Part shown: positions 48,443 to 57,373 of the stretch, piece after piece | Position numbering within the stretch: the first letter of the stretch is position 1 | Layout: every line of letters starts with the position of its first letter | NCBI RefSeq assembly: GCF_020447105.2 | Contig: NZ_CP096184.1 | Coordinates: 248,001 to 312,000 of the forward strand | Direction of reading: 5' to 3' | DNA: 64,000 nucleotides | From: Demequina sp. TMPB413 | GTDB lineage: Bacteria > Actinomycetota > Actinomycetes > Actinomycetales > Demequinaceae | The notes under the pieces: generated by a model | Seen by the model: the letters and a program-made list of their open reading frames with translations, nothing else | Told to the model about the DNA's origin: nothing | Databases searched by the model: none | Translations under genes and position numbers: made by a program

Positions 48443-49476
48443 GCGTGGGACTCGTGCTTGCCGTGGTGGGGCTCTTACTCGCCAACGCCTTCTTTGTGGG
48501 CGCCGAATTCGCCATCATCTCTGCGCGTCGCAGTTCCATCCAACCGCGAGCAGAAGAGGGTTCGCGCGCCGCAGCGACAGTCCTGTGGGCGATGGAGAAC
48601 GTGTCGCTCATGCTCGCCACTGCGCAATTGGGCATCACGATCTGTTCGGTGTCGCTGGGTGTGGTCGCGGAGCCAGCGCTCGCGCACGCCATCGAGGGCT
48701 TGCTGCACGGTGTCGTCAGCGACACGGCGGCCCATGCCATCGCGATCGCCATCGCGCTGCTCATCATCGTGGGGCTGCACGTGGTGGTAGGCGAGATGAT
48801 CCCCAAGAACGCGGCCGTGTCTAGTCCCGACCGTGCCGCCCTCGTGTTCGGCCCGCCGCTGGTGTGGATTGCGCGCATCTCGCGGCCGCTCATCGCGAGC
48901 CTCAACGCCGTGGCCAACGGGATACTGCGCCTGTTCCGTATCGAGCCGCGCGACGAGGTCACGTCGGCGTTCACGGCCGACGAGGTCCACCTGATCGTGT
49001 CCCGTTCGAGCGCGGAGGGAACACTCGTCGACGCCGAGGGGCTCTTGACGGGCGCGATCGAGTTCTCCGACCACACCGCTCGCGACGTGATGGTCCCTCT
49101 CGACAGCGTCGTCTGTGTCGCGAAGGGCGCTTCTGCCGAAGATTTGGAAAACCTCGCGGTGTCCACCAGCTTCTCGCGGTTCCCTGTGAGGGACGACGGC
49201 GGAGACATTGTGGGTTATCTGCACATCAAGGATGCCCTGCAAGTGCGACCAGGGGAACGCGAAGAGCCACTCGCCGATTGGAGGGTGAGAGACCTCGCGT
49301 CCGTGACACCAGAAACAGAGGTCGAAGCGGTGATGGCGCTCATGCGGTCTACCGGCGCTCACGTGGCCCTTGTCGACGGCGGAGACGGCCCGGAAGGCGT
49401 CGTCTTCTTGGAAGACATCATCGAAGAATTGGTGGGCGAAGTGCGCGACATGATGGCCCGCGCAAGACCGGCGTAG
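48439..49476 (+). CDS. CNNM/CorC-type membrane protein with CBS domains (2)
   Basis: A 345-residue paralogue of the upstream gene with CNNM helices (LVLAVVGLLLANAFFVGAEF; VVVGEMIPKNAAV) and a CBS pair ending FLEDIIEELVGEV. It lacks the C-terminal CorC/HlyC domain that its partner has, so the pair may work as a heteromer (inference). Coupled by a 4-base overlap. Confidence 0.9.
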   Translation: MSVGLVLAVVGLLLANAFFVGAEFAIISARRSSIQPRAEEGSRAAATVLWAMENVSLMLATAQLGITICSVSLGVVAEPALAHAIEGLLHGVVSDTAAHAIAIAIALLIIVGLHVVVGEMIPKNAAVSSPDRAALVFGPPLVWIARISRPLIASLNAVANGILRLFRIEPRDEVTSAFTADEVHLIVSRSSAEGTLVDAEGLLTGAIEFSDHTARDVMVPLDSVVCVAKGASAEDLENLAVSTSFSRFPVRDDGGDIVGYLHIKDALQVRPGEREEPLADWRVRDLASVTPETEVEAVMALMRSTGAHVALVDGGDGPEGVVFLEDIIEELVGEVRDMMARARPA

Positions 49477-49602
49477 ACCTGGGCGTTTTTGTATGAAGTG
49501 TGCACAAAGTCATTGGGGCCTGGCCAGCAAGGTAACGGAATGGTTACACTGTCCCGGTGCCACCTTCCTTGGGGGTGGGGTTGGCGCAAGGGGATCGACG
49601 AT

Positions 49603-50712
49603 GTGTCGGAGGACTTTGTGACCGTAGAAAAAACGCCGCCTGAGCATGTTGGCGACGTCGATTTCGGTTCGCCCGTCTCGCCGCCCGTCCCGGCCGGCAA
49701 CGGGGAATTCGTACGCCAAGAGGCTGCTCCCGAGCACCCCTATCGACCGATTGCGCAGGCGCCCTCAGCGCGCGGCGCGCACCAGTTCTCACGCCGCATT
49801 CGGCGGTTGACGGAGACCCACGAGATCCGCATCCGCACCACGCATCGTCGCCGCAAGGTGCTCGCGCGTGGCGGAGTGCTCGCTGGTTTTGGGCTCGCGA
49901 TGGTGGTCTATCCCATCATGGGCAACGTGGTCGAGTACCACGCAGGCGTCGAGACGGTGCCTGGAGTGGTGGTGGGTGAGACCCCCACCACGGGGCACGC
50001 CCTCCTAGGAGACGGACCCTCGCTCGTACCTACCGTGATCGAGCTTCCCTCCGTCGCGGACCAGACTCAAGCGCTCGCTGTGGCGAGCTCGGCCTTCACG
50101 ACGAGTACGAAGTTGCCTGGCTGCAACATGCCAGCGCAGTTCTCGGGAGAAAACGGCCAGTTGTCTACCGATCAGTTGTGCGAGCTGTGGGACGGCAACT
50201 ACATGCGGGCAGATGCCGCCCTGGTGCTCGCGGAACTCAACGCCCAGTTCAACGCCAAGTTTGGTCGCGACCTGTGCATCCAAGAGGGCTACCGCTCTTA
50301 CGCCGACCAGGTGCGCATCCGCGGCTTGCGCGGCTACCTCGCCGCCTCTCCTGGCACCTCGATGCACGGCTTTGGTGTGGCGTTCGACTTGTGTAGTGGC
50401 GACGACAGCGGTGCGCCAAAGGCGTGGCTGGACGAGAACGCCGCCGCCTTCAACTTCGTGAACCCCGACTGGGCCAAGTACCGCAAGTACGAGCCGTGGC
50501 ACTGGGAGTACAAGCCGGGTGTCGACGATGTCGGCCTGTACGGCGAAGGCTACTGGTCATACGGCGCGCCCGATGGCGGAAGTTCCGATGCTGGCACGTC
50601 AGGGTCCACTGGAAGCACTGCTCCAGCGGCAACCACGCCTGCCCCGGCGCCTGAGCCGATTGTCACTCCCGCACCGGAGCCGGCCGAACCCGAAGTGACC
50701 CGTGCGCCTTAG
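49603..50712 (+). CDS. VanY-like D-alanyl-D-alanine carboxypeptidase, membrane-anchored
   Basis: A 369-residue protein. A cytosolic N-terminal segment of about 85 residues, one membrane helix (VLAGFGLAMVVYPIM), a linker and a C-terminal M15B peptidase domain (about 190-310) with zinc ligands in SMHGFGVAFDL and WHWEY; a Pro/Ala-rich tail follows. It trims the terminal D-Ala of peptidoglycan stem peptides. The GTG at 49603 follows AAGGGG; an in-frame TTG at 49489 would add an unlikely extension. The leader contains GTAAC-N6-GTTAC and TACACT, a possible operator and -10. Confidence 0.87.
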   Translation: MSEDFVTVEKTPPEHVGDVDFGSPVSPPVPAGNGEFVRQEAAPEHPYRPIAQAPSARGAHQFSRRIRRLTETHEIRIRTTHRRRKVLARGGVLAGFGLAMVVYPIMGNVVEYHAGVETVPGVVVGETPTTGHALLGDGPSLVPTVIELPSVADQTQALAVASSAFTTSTKLPGCNMPAQFSGENGQLSTDQLCELWDGNYMRADAALVLAELNAQFNAKFGRDLCIQEGYRSYADQVRIRGLRGYLAASPGTSMHGFGVAFDLCSGDDSGAPKAWLDENAAAFNFVNPDWAKYRKYEPWHWEYKPGVDDVGLYGEGYWSYGAPDGGSSDAGTSGSTGSTAPAATTPAPAPEPIVTPAPEPAEPEVTRAP

Positions 50713-50730
50713 GCCGCATGGCTTGGGCCG

Positions 50731-51465
50731 CTAGCCCTTCGAGATCGACCCTGCGCCAGAGATGTCCTCTGTCACGGTCGGATCGCCAAAGTAGATCACG
50801 TTGCCCGCGCCAGACACGTTGGCGTCGAGCGTCTCCCTCACTCGGACGCTCACCGAGCCTGCACCAGAGACCGACACCGAGGCGTCGCCGACCGTGAGGT
50901 CTTCGCCCACAATCCCTCCCGCTCCCGAGACGGCGAGTCTGCCTTCGCCAACCGTCCCGTGAGCCGTGACCGTGCCGGCGCCTGAGACGGAAACGGTCAA
51001 GTCTTGCGCGTCAGCTGCGAGGTCGACGTCTCCCGCCCCGCTGATTTCCACGTCGAGCGCTTCGGCAACAACCGACCGCACCTGCACCTCAGCGGCGCCC
51101 GATACTTCGAGGCGAGTGAGGTCTGGCACGGTCACCGACACCGTGACGGCAGGCGAGGCACCGATGATCGAGTAGTGCTGCTCGATCTTCAATGTGGTGC
51201 CACTGACGTCGGTCGTGACGTGCTCCTGAAGACTCGAGTCGGTGGTCACGTCGATGCTGAAGGACTCGCCTTCCGTGACAAAGAGGTCCGCACTACCGCC
51301 CATCTCGATCTGGGTGAAGCCATCGAGAGCACGCGCCTCGGTGGTGGTCTCGCCACTCAGGTCGCCGCGCGTGAGGACCGGTCCATCGCCGTTGATGCTG
51401 CACGCGCTCATGACGAGTGGGGCGGCCCCGAGGCAAGCGACGCCGAGTGCAGTGGGAATTCTCAT
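50731..51465 (-). CDS. Lipoprotein with GIN/DUF2807 beta-helix
   Basis: A 244-residue lipoprotein. Signal and lipobox LVMSAC place Cys22 as the lipidation site. The rest is a head-GIN type auto-transporter-adhesin-like domain (DUF2807) with six or more SGAG turns spaced 15-20 residues (SGAAEV, SGAGDV, SGAGTV, SGAGGI, SGAGSV, SGAGNV), fitting a right-handed beta-helix. The role is unknown, probably at the cell surface. The ATG at 51465 has GGAG upstream. Confidence 0.87.
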   Translation of the reverse strand: MRIPTALGVACLGAAPLVMSACSINGDGPVLTRGDLSGETTTEARALDGFTQIEMGGSADLFVTEGESFSIDVTTDSSLQEHVTTDVSGTTLKIEQHYSIIGASPAVTVSVTVPDLTRLEVSGAAEVQVRSVVAEALDVEISGAGDVDLAADAQDLTVSVSGAGTVTAHGTVGEGRLAVSGAGGIVGEDLTVGDASVSVSGAGSVSVRVRETLDANVSGAGNVIYFGDPTVTEDISGAGSISKG

Positions 51466-51599
51466 GTGTGTCTCCAAGTAGTTGCTCTGCCTCACGCTAC
51501 GGCCGCGCGCCAGTGGCGGGCATCGCCCTCAGGGGTGAATGTGGCCGGGGGCACATCCGGGTATCCCCTGACAGGGAAACCCCTGGGAGGAGCGGTGTT

Positions 51600-52436
51600 T
51601 CAGGCGTGCGGGTGGTGCGGCGCATGCTGGCGAAAGAACGACGCAAGGCGCCCGGGCGCGTCCCGGCCGGCGGGCCCGCTATCCACCTCGGGGTAGTCGC
51701 CGAGCGCCTCGACGACGGCGTCCCTACCCAGCTGCACGAGCGCGGGCAGGTCCTCCGTGACCCATTGTGAGCGCTGTCCGATGCGGGGCCTGATCATGGT
51801 GACGTCTTCGCGAATCTCGAACTCATGAACGTGGGCACCCGTCCTGAACGTCGGCAACGCGTCCCACTCGGGCGCGAGCCGCACGCCAACCACGTGCCTT
51901 GCCCCCATCTCGAAGGTGGCCTCAAGCGGAAGGTTCTGGATGACGCCGCCGTCAACCAACAAATGTCCGTGAAGCCGTGAGGGCCTGAAGAGGCCAGGAA
52001 CCGAAATCGACGCAGCCACCGCGTCGGCCACTGATCCGTTGTCAAGCAGCACCACGTCCCGAGTGATGAGGTCGGTCGCGACCGCCCCAAAACGGATGGG
52101 CAAGTCTTCGATCATGAGGTCAGGGCCAGCCAAGCGGTCAATCGTCTCGCGGAGGCCCGCGGTGTCGAGGATCCCCAGGCCTGGCGTGAAGGAGAAGGTG
52201 CCGAAGTCGCCCCATCGCGAGTGGACGACGATCGCCTCGAGTTCGGCCAGATCGATGCCGGCGGCATATGCCGCTCCTATGACGGCCCCCGCCGAGGTGC
52301 CCACCACGACGCTTGGCTGAATGCCCCGCTTGTCCAACTCCTGGAGGACGCCGACGTGCGCCGCGCCAAGAGCGCCGCCGCCACCCAGCGCAATGCCCAG
52401 TCGCGGCTCGTAGCGCAAGTCCGGCCTGGAGCCCAT
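51600..52436 (-). CDS. Patatin-like phospholipase
   Basis: A 278-residue serine hydrolase of the RssA/patatin type: oxyanion motif LGGGGALGAAHVGVL, nucleophile GTSAGAVIG and catalytic Asp in VDGGVIQNLP. It probably acts on lipids, but the substrate is unknown. The start at 52436 (MGSRPDLRYEP) is favoured; an upstream in-frame ATG at 52472 would abut the tdk stop. Confidence 0.88.
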   Translation of the reverse strand: MGSRPDLRYEPRLGIALGGGGALGAAHVGVLQELDKRGIQPSVVVGTSAGAVIGAAYAAGIDLAELEAIVVHSRWGDFGTFSFTPGLGILDTAGLRETIDRLAGPDLMIEDLPIRFGAVATDLITRDVVLLDNGSVADAVAASISVPGLFRPSRLHGHLLVDGGVIQNLPLEATFEMGARHVVGVRLAPEWDALPTFRTGAHVHEFEIREDVTMIRPRIGQRSQWVTEDLPALVQLGRDAVVEALGDYPEVDSGPAGRDAPGRLASFFRQHAPHHPHA

Positions 52437-52475
52437 ACGCTCATCGTAGAAATCTGCAGCCGCAACTGCCACCGC

Positions 52476-53066
52476 TTAGGCGTGTTGGACAGGGCCGACC
52501 TTGTCGATGTAGCAGCGCCCGCATAGCGACTCGTAGCTGGCATGCTGCCCGTCAATCGCTACCTGATCGCCGTGGCTCACGAACTCGCCGCCGATGACCC
52601 TCGCGTTGAAGACGGCCTTGGCGCCGCATCGGCAAATCGTCTTCAACTCTTCGATGCTGTGGGCAATCTCGAGGAGGCGTAGCGAGCCAGGGAAGGAGTG
52701 CGTCATGAAGTCGCCGCGCAGGCCGTAGCAGAGCACGGGAACGCCCCTGCTGACGGCGACGACGAAGGCCTCGTCGACTTGGGCTGGGGTCAGGAATTGG
52801 GCCTCGTCGATGAAGACCGCGTCGGTCTGTTCCAGCGGCCGATGCTCCTCAAGCGCGGCGATGAGCGACGTGTCAGTGCCCAGCAACACGTCTACCGCCC
52901 GCTCGATGCCCACGCGCGACGAGACTGCCCTGCCCGCCTTGGTGTCGACTCCCGGCTTGACCAGGACGGGATGCTGGTCGCGCTCCTCGTAGTTGTACGC
53001 GGCCGTCAGCAACAGCGCCGACTTGCTCGAGTTCATCGCGCCATAACGGAAGTAGAGCTTCGCCAT
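52476..53066 (-). CDS. tdk: Thymidine kinase
   Basis: A 196-residue type II thymidine kinase: Walker A YGAMNSSKSALLL, Walker B VFIDEAQFL, the lasso loop and a zinc-binding tail (CRCG...CGRC). It phosphorylates thymidine in nucleotide salvage. The ATG at 53066 has GGAAGGAA upstream; the usual P-loop Gly is partly replaced (GAMNSSKS) as in other family members. Confidence 0.95.
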   Translation of the reverse strand: MAKLYFRYGAMNSSKSALLLTAAYNYEERDQHPVLVKPGVDTKAGRAVSSRVGIERAVDVLLGTDTSLIAALEEHRPLEQTDAVFIDEAQFLTPAQVDEAFVVAVSRGVPVLCYGLRGDFMTHSFPGSLRLLEIAHSIEELKTICRCGAKAVFNARVIGGEFVSHGDQVAIDGQHASYESLCGRCYIDKVGPVQHA

Positions 53067-53151
53067 CGTGTTCCTTCCAGAGCGTTCTGCGCTCACCGTA
53101 CCGGAACGCGACTGGCTCTTTGTGCGAGTTCACCGGCCGACGGGCGGGCGC

Positions 53152-53847
53152 CTAAGCGCCGAGGGCGAGAGTGACGGCGAGAACGAGCATGACGACCGCG
53201 ATGATGCCGTCGAGGACGCGCCAAGCACGCGGCGTGGCGAGTGCGCCTGCGAGGAGGCGGGCGCCGTAGCCGAGTGCGGTGAACCAGACCAGGGAACCGG
53301 TGATCGCCCCCGCGCCGAACGTCCAGCGGGCGTCTCCATGGGACGACGCGATCCCGCCCAAGAGCAGCACGGTGTCGAGGTAGACGTGCGGGTTGAGCCA
53401 GGTCAACGCGAGGCACGTGAGCGCGACCGCCCGCACCGATGAGGCGAGGGGTGGCGCCGCGACGCCTGCGGCCGTGGCGGTGCCGTTCGACGTCTCTGGA
53501 ACGGTTGAGTGGACAACGCCGACGCCGGGCGTTGAGGTGTGGCGTGCGTCGGCGAGTAGCGCCTGCCCAGTGGGCCGCCACGCCCTCTTGGCCGCGAGGA
53601 TGCCGTAGCCAGCAAGGAAAGCCGCCCCGCCCCACCGGATGGCGGTGACGAGGTCCGGCGCGGATGACAGGGCCGCACCCACTCCCGAAACCCCTGCGGC
53701 GATCAGCACGGCGTCAGATGCTGCGCAGATGGCGATCACCAGGCCGACGTGCTCCTTGCGAAGGCCTTGGCGCAACACAAAGACGTTCTGAGCGCCGATG
53801 GCGACGATGAGGGACAGGCCGAGCGCGAGGCCGGAAAGGAAGGTCAC
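53152..53847 (-). CDS. lysE: LysE/ArgO-type amino acid exporter
   Basis: A 231-residue membrane protein with about six helices and the LysE landmarks IGAQNVFVLRQGL and TWLNPHVYLDTVLLLG. It exports basic amino acids (Lys, Arg). I chose GTG at 53847 because the protein then begins like other LysE proteins and leaves 70 bases for the shared promoter; an ATG at 53904 would leave only 13. It is divergent from argP, its likely regulator. Confidence 0.92.
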   Translation of the reverse strand: MTFLSGLALGLSLIVAIGAQNVFVLRQGLRKEHVGLVIAICAASDAVLIAAGVSGVGAALSSAPDLVTAIRWGGAAFLAGYGILAAKRAWRPTGQALLADARHTSTPGVGVVHSTVPETSNGTATAAGVAAPPLASSVRAVALTCLALTWLNPHVYLDTVLLLGGIASSHGDARWTFGAGAITGSLVWFTALGYGARLLAGALATPRAWRVLDGIIAVVMLVLAVTLALGA

Positions 53848-53917
53848 GGCGCCACCGTAGGTGATCGACAGAAGAAGCACCACTAAGGAGTTTCTATGAA
53901 GCATTAGGCTGACGAAT

Positions 53918-54811
53918 ATGAGAATCGACGCGGAGTTGGCGATGACGCTCGCGGCGGTCGCCGATGCAGGCTCCCTCGAGGGCGGAGCGCGCGTCCTTCA
54001 CATCTCCCAACCGGCGGTCACTCAGCGGATTCAAGCCCTCGAGCGGAGCGTCGGACAGGTGTTGCTCGTCAGGTCGCGTCCCGTGCGGCCTACCGCTGCG
54101 GGTGAGAGAGTCATCCGCTATGCGCGCCAGATCCAGCACCTGGAGCGGGATGCGGTGGCCGCGCTAGGCGTCGAGCCAGGAAGCCACACGAGCGTTTCCA
54201 TTGCGATCAATGGCGACTCTCTGGCCACGTGGTTCCTCGAACCCCTTGCCGAGCTGGCGGAGCAAGGTGACGTCACGTTCGAACTCCACCGGGCCGACGA
54301 GGGGCGCACCGCAGGGTTGTTGACCGACGGCACGGTGGCGGCCGCGGTGACTACGCAGGCGGAAGCGGTGTCCGGCTGCACGGTGGCCCGCTTGGGCGAG
54401 ATGAGCTACGAGGCGTTTGCTTCCGCCAGTTTCGCCTCGCGCTGGTTTCCTGCTGGCGTGACGCGCGCCGCGCTCGAGGCAGCTCCTGTCATTGATGTCG
54501 ACGCGGACGATGCTCTTCAGACCAGATACCTCGAGAGCTTTGGCGCCGACGCGGGCTTGCCTCCCCGCCATCGCGTCCCTGGGTCCGTGGAACTGGCGCG
54601 TGCGTTGGAGCGTGGCATGGGGTGGGCGGTGTTGCCGGCAGGGTTGAGCGGGGGCATGCCCCAACTGGTGCGGCTAGGCGGACCGTCCGTGACGGTGCCG
54701 CTGTACTGGCAGCAGTGGCGGGTGCGATCGGCGCTGCTCGACCGCATTGCCGCGGCCGTCGCAGCCGCGGCTACACGTTCCCTCAGGACCGCGGGGCCGC
54801 GAGGAGCCTGA
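53918..54811 (+). CDS. argP: LysR-family regulator ArgP/LysG
   Basis: A 297-residue LysR-type regulator: winged helix at the N-terminus (LAAVADAGSLEGGARVLHISQPAVTQRIQALE) and a periplasmic-binding-like effector domain. Orthologues ArgP/LysG activate the divergent exporter when Lys or Arg accumulate. The 70-base intergenic region should hold its binding sites. Its stop lies inside the hairpin at 54798-54821. Confidence 0.93.
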   Translation: MRIDAELAMTLAAVADAGSLEGGARVLHISQPAVTQRIQALERSVGQVLLVRSRPVRPTAAGERVIRYARQIQHLERDAVAALGVEPGSHTSVSIAINGDSLATWFLEPLAELAEQGDVTFELHRADEGRTAGLLTDGTVAAAVTTQAEAVSGCTVARLGEMSYEAFASASFASRWFPAGVTRAALEAAPVIDVDADDALQTRYLESFGADAGLPPRHRVPGSVELARALERGMGWAVLPAGLSGGMPQLVRLGGPSVTVPLYWQQWRVRSALLDRIAAAVAAAATRSLRTAGPRGA

Positions 54812-54821
54812 ACTCCTCGCG
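54798..54821. terminator. Hairpin between argP and rhaD
   Basis: A perfect 9-bp stem (CGCGAGGAG / CTCCTCGCG) with a CCTGAA loop between convergent genes, overlapping the argP stop codon. No U-run. Confidence 0.7.
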
Positions 54822-54831
54822 CGGTGAGCGA

Positions 54832-55656
54832 CTAAAGCCAGGGGGAGTCGATCGAGAACTCGTCTGCCACCGAGCGGATCTGAGCTTTGGTGAGTCCCTC
54901 GGCTCGACCGCCAGCGACGATGTCCATGTACTCGTAGTGGGCAGCGGTCTCGGCGTACTCGACTCGGTCGACGGCTCGGTAGACGGAGACGTCGGATCGG
55001 GACATGGTGCCGTGCTTGCTCCACAGCACGATCTCGTGCTGGCGGAGTCCTTCGACGTTGGCCGCGCCCATCTCTGGCGAGCCGGGGATCATGAAGTCAA
55101 GCACTCCGATTCCTTGCGAGAGGGAGACGATGGTCTCCGGCTCCCACCGCAGAATCGCGGCGTTCATGCGCGCGGTGTCGCGGTACTCGGGAATGTGACT
55201 GAGGTACGTGAGGTGTGGGGGTTGCGCGTGGACGACTGCTTGGAAGGTGACCCCGCGGCGAGCCACCTGGTCTTGGTGCACTGCGAGATGGGAGTTGAAC
55301 TCGGATGTGAGGTTCGCAAAACGCCGCGTGCTCGAGGTGTAGAGCGTGCCGGTGAGGCCTCCCTCGTGGACGCGCACGGCGCCGATGGCCGAGAGTGGCT
55401 CGTCCTTGATCTGGCGCAATCGACGCCCCGACCCGGTCACCAGAAGAGTGCCTCCCCCTAGCGCTGGGGCAGGGTCTGGCAGGGTGATCTCTTCTTCGTG
55501 GGGGAAGTGCCTGCGCACCTCCACCTCCCAGCCCATGTAGACGGAGATGTTCCCCGCTCCCGCTTCTGAAGCGTCGATGTCGCAAATGCGTGCGCCAGAC
55601 TCGCCCATCTGGGCGATGAGCTCATCGAGAGTGGGGTGAGGCTTGTCGGTGGACAT
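54832..55656 (-). CDS. rhaD: Rhamnulose-1-phosphate aldolase RhaD (class II)
   Basis: A 274-residue class II aldolase that splits L-rhamnulose 1-phosphate into DHAP and L-lactaldehyde. Landmarks: GAGNISVYMG near the N-terminus, VTGSGRRLRQI, zinc ligands in VVHAQPPHLTYL with a further His late (LWSKHGTM), and IGVLDFMIPGSPEMG. The ATG at 55656 follows AAGGAG. An upstream in-frame extension to 55725 runs through an operator-like region and is not preferred. It is the second aldolase for this step here, the other being in rhaEW. Confidence 0.9.
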   Translation of the reverse strand: MSTDKPHPTLDELIAQMGESGARICDIDASEAGAGNISVYMGWEVEVRRHFPHEEEITLPDPAPALGGGTLLVTGSGRRLRQIKDEPLSAIGAVRVHEGGLTGTLYTSSTRRFANLTSEFNSHLAVHQDQVARRGVTFQAVVHAQPPHLTYLSHIPEYRDTARMNAAILRWEPETIVSLSQGIGVLDFMIPGSPEMGAANVEGLRQHEIVLWSKHGTMSRSDVSVYRAVDRVEYAETAAHYEYMDIVAGGRAEGLTKAQIRSVADEFSIDSPWL

Positions 55657-55712
55657 GCTGATCTCCTTGATCGGGTGGGTGACGTCGTTGTCACGGGAAC
55701 TTGCAGACATTG

Positions 55713-55724
55713 TGAAACGATTCA
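55713..55724. promoter_or_regulatory. Rhamnose-locus operator upstream of rhaD
   Basis: TGAAACGATTCA, 57 bases before the rhaD ATG. The exact reverse complement lies upstream of rhaI (62078-62089). Nearby TGACGTCGTTGTC (55679-55691) also recurs at 62051-62063. The pattern resembles LacI-family sites; no regulator gene is in the window. Confidence 0.75.
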
Positions 55725-55771
55725 ATCACGACGAGAGCGCGAGCGCACGCGCCAAACGTCCCAAGCCGACG

Positions 55772-55963
55772 GGGTGGGGAAGGGCGCTCGGGCAGGGTGG
55801 GGAGAACGCTCTCGGACGGGTTGGGGAGGCTCCGGTCGGGAAGGGTGGGAAGCCGACGCCCGAACCGCGTGGCGAACCATCGCTCGCGCAGGGTGGGAGG
55901 CCGACCTTTGGGCTGGGTGGGGAGCCGACGCTCGGACAGGGTGGGGAGGCTGTGCTTGGCAAG
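55772..55963. repeat. Eight degenerate 24-bp tandem repeats upstream of rhaD
   Basis: Units start at 55772, 55796, 55820, 55844, 55868, 55892, 55916 and 55940; a typical one begins GGTGGGGAGCCGACGCTCGG. All eight keep exact 24-bp spacing despite divergence. All three frames on the minus strand read Pro/Arg/Ser-rich octads (LPTLPERP), but no start or family is convincing. Confidence 0.85.
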
Positions 55964-56015
55964 CGCGGCGGGTCCCCTAATGCCTCGGGCGGGTGCTCTC
56001 GACGCGTCACATGGG

Positions 56016-56088
56016 TGCCCCCGACAGGAGTCGAACCTGCGACCTACGGTACCGGAAACCGGCGCTCTATCCGCTGAGCTACGGGGGC
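56016..56088 (-). tRNA. tRNA-Arg (anticodon CCG)
   Basis: The minus strand folds as a cloverleaf: acceptor GCCCCCG/CGGGGGC, D-arm GCTC...GAGC, anticodon loop TTCCGGT (CCG), T-arm GCAGG TTCGACT CCTGT. Discriminator A is followed by CCC, so CCA is added after transcription. The first anticodon-stem pair is C-U, a mismatch. It reads CGG codons. Confidence 0.92.
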
Positions 56089-56121
56089 GAAGCCGCGCGG
56101 TGCACGGCGCCAAAGAGATTA

Positions 56122-57369
56122 TCAGTCTTCGGCCGATGGAAACGGCGCGAGGCGCCTCAGCGGCGTGACGTGGTCGGGGTTGAGCTCGGCGACGGAGGCC
56201 ACGCCAAGCAACCGCATGGTGCGTACCATCTCCATGCGGAGAATCTCTAGCGCGCGGTCCACGCCCTCCTTGCCGCCGGCCATGAGTCCGTACAGGTACG
56301 CCCTGCCGACGAGCGTGAAGTCGGCACCCTGCGCCAAGGCCGCCACCACGTCGGCGCCAGACATGATCCCAGTGTCCAGCACGATCTCGGTCCGGCCCTT
56401 CAGTTCCTTGGCAACCGCTGGCAGAAGGTGGAAGGGAATAGGTGCGCGGTCCAGTTGGCGGCCGCCATGGTTCGACAGCACGATGCCATCAACACCGGCA
56501 TCCACCACGCGCTTCGCATCGTCGAGGCTCTGGATTCCCTTGACCACCACCTTTCCCGGCCATTGGTCGCGAATCCACGCGAGGTCGTCGAAGTCCACCG
56601 TCGGGTCGAACATGGTGTCCAGGAGCTCGGCGACGGTACCTTTCCACTCCGACAACGCTGCAAAACGCAGCGGCTCGGTGGTGAGGAAGTTCCACCACCA
56701 TTCGGGCCGCGGGATCGCGTTGAGCACGGTGCCAGCGGTGAGCGCTGGCGGTATCGAGAAGCCGTTGCGGGCGTCCCTGAGACGTGCGCCTGCCACAGGA
56801 ACGTCGACCGTGACCAGCAGCGTGTCGAACCCAGCGGCGGCCGCCTGGTCAACGAGGGCCATCGAGCGCTCGCGGTCCTTCCACATGTAGAGCTGGAACC
56901 AGTTGCGGCCGCGTGGGTTTGCTGCGGCTACCGCGGCGGGGGAGGCCGTGCCCATCGTCGACAGGCAGAAGGGAATGCCAGCCTCGCCCGCCGCCATCGC
57001 GCCAGCCGTTTCCCCCTCGGCATGCATCATGCGGGTGAAGCCGGTGGGCGCAATCCCGAAGGGAAGCGTAGAACGGCCGCCAAGAATCTCGACCGAGGTG
57101 TCCACGCGCGAGACGTCTCTGAGGATCGCAGGGTGGAACTCGATATCCCTGAACGCTTGCCGTGCGCGGCCGAGCGACAGCTCCTCCTCCGCCGCGCCAT
57201 CGGTGTAGTCGAAGGCTCCTCGAGGGGTGCGGCGCTTGGCAATCGAGCGCAAATCGGCGATCGTGAAAGCCCTAGCGAGCCGGCGCTTGCGCGCGTTCGG
57301 TTCGAAACGCCTGAAGGACAAGAGTGGGCGAAGCTCAGAGGGGCGAGGTACGCGGCGCGACATCTTCAT
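56122..57369 (-). CDS. lldD: FMN-dependent alpha-hydroxy acid dehydrogenase (L-lactate dehydrogenase-like)
   Basis: A 415-residue flavoenzyme of the LldD/glycolate oxidase family: [66 protein letters not shown] (Lys and His of the active site) and [20 protein letters not shown]. It would oxidise L-lactate, the end product of the RhaEW dehydrogenase, to pyruvate, which explains its place 4 bases behind rhaB. The start may be 57369 or the ATG two codons later. Confidence 0.92.
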   Translation of the reverse strand: MKMSRRVPRPSELRPLLSFRRFEPNARKRRLARAFTIADLRSIAKRRTPRGAFDYTDGAAEEELSLGRARQAFRDIEFHPAILRDVSRVDTSVEILGGRSTLPFGIAPTGFTRMMHAEGETAGAMAAGEAGIPFCLSTMGTASPAAVAAANPRGRNWFQLYMWKDRERSMALVDQAAAAGFDTLLVTVDVPVAGARLRDARNGFSIPPALTAGTVLNAIPRPEWWWNFLTTEPLRFAALSEWKGTVAELLDTMFDPTVDFDDLAWIRDQWPGKVVVKGIQSLDDAKRVVDAGVDGIVLSNHGGRQLDRAPIPFHLLPAVAKELKGRTEIVLDTGIMSGADVVAALAQGADFTLVGRAYLYGLMAGGKEGVDRALEILRMEMVRTMRLLGVASVAELNPDHVTPLRRLAPFPSAED

Positions 57370-57373
57370 GGAG

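Noticed and set aside
49477-49602. Possible cyclic di-AMP riboswitch before the VanY-like gene
   Set aside because: Such riboswitches often precede wall hydrolases in Actinobacteria, but I could not find the conserved core here.
55772-55963. CRISPR array
   Set aside because: The 24-bp units are contiguous and diverged, with no spacers and no cas genes nearby.
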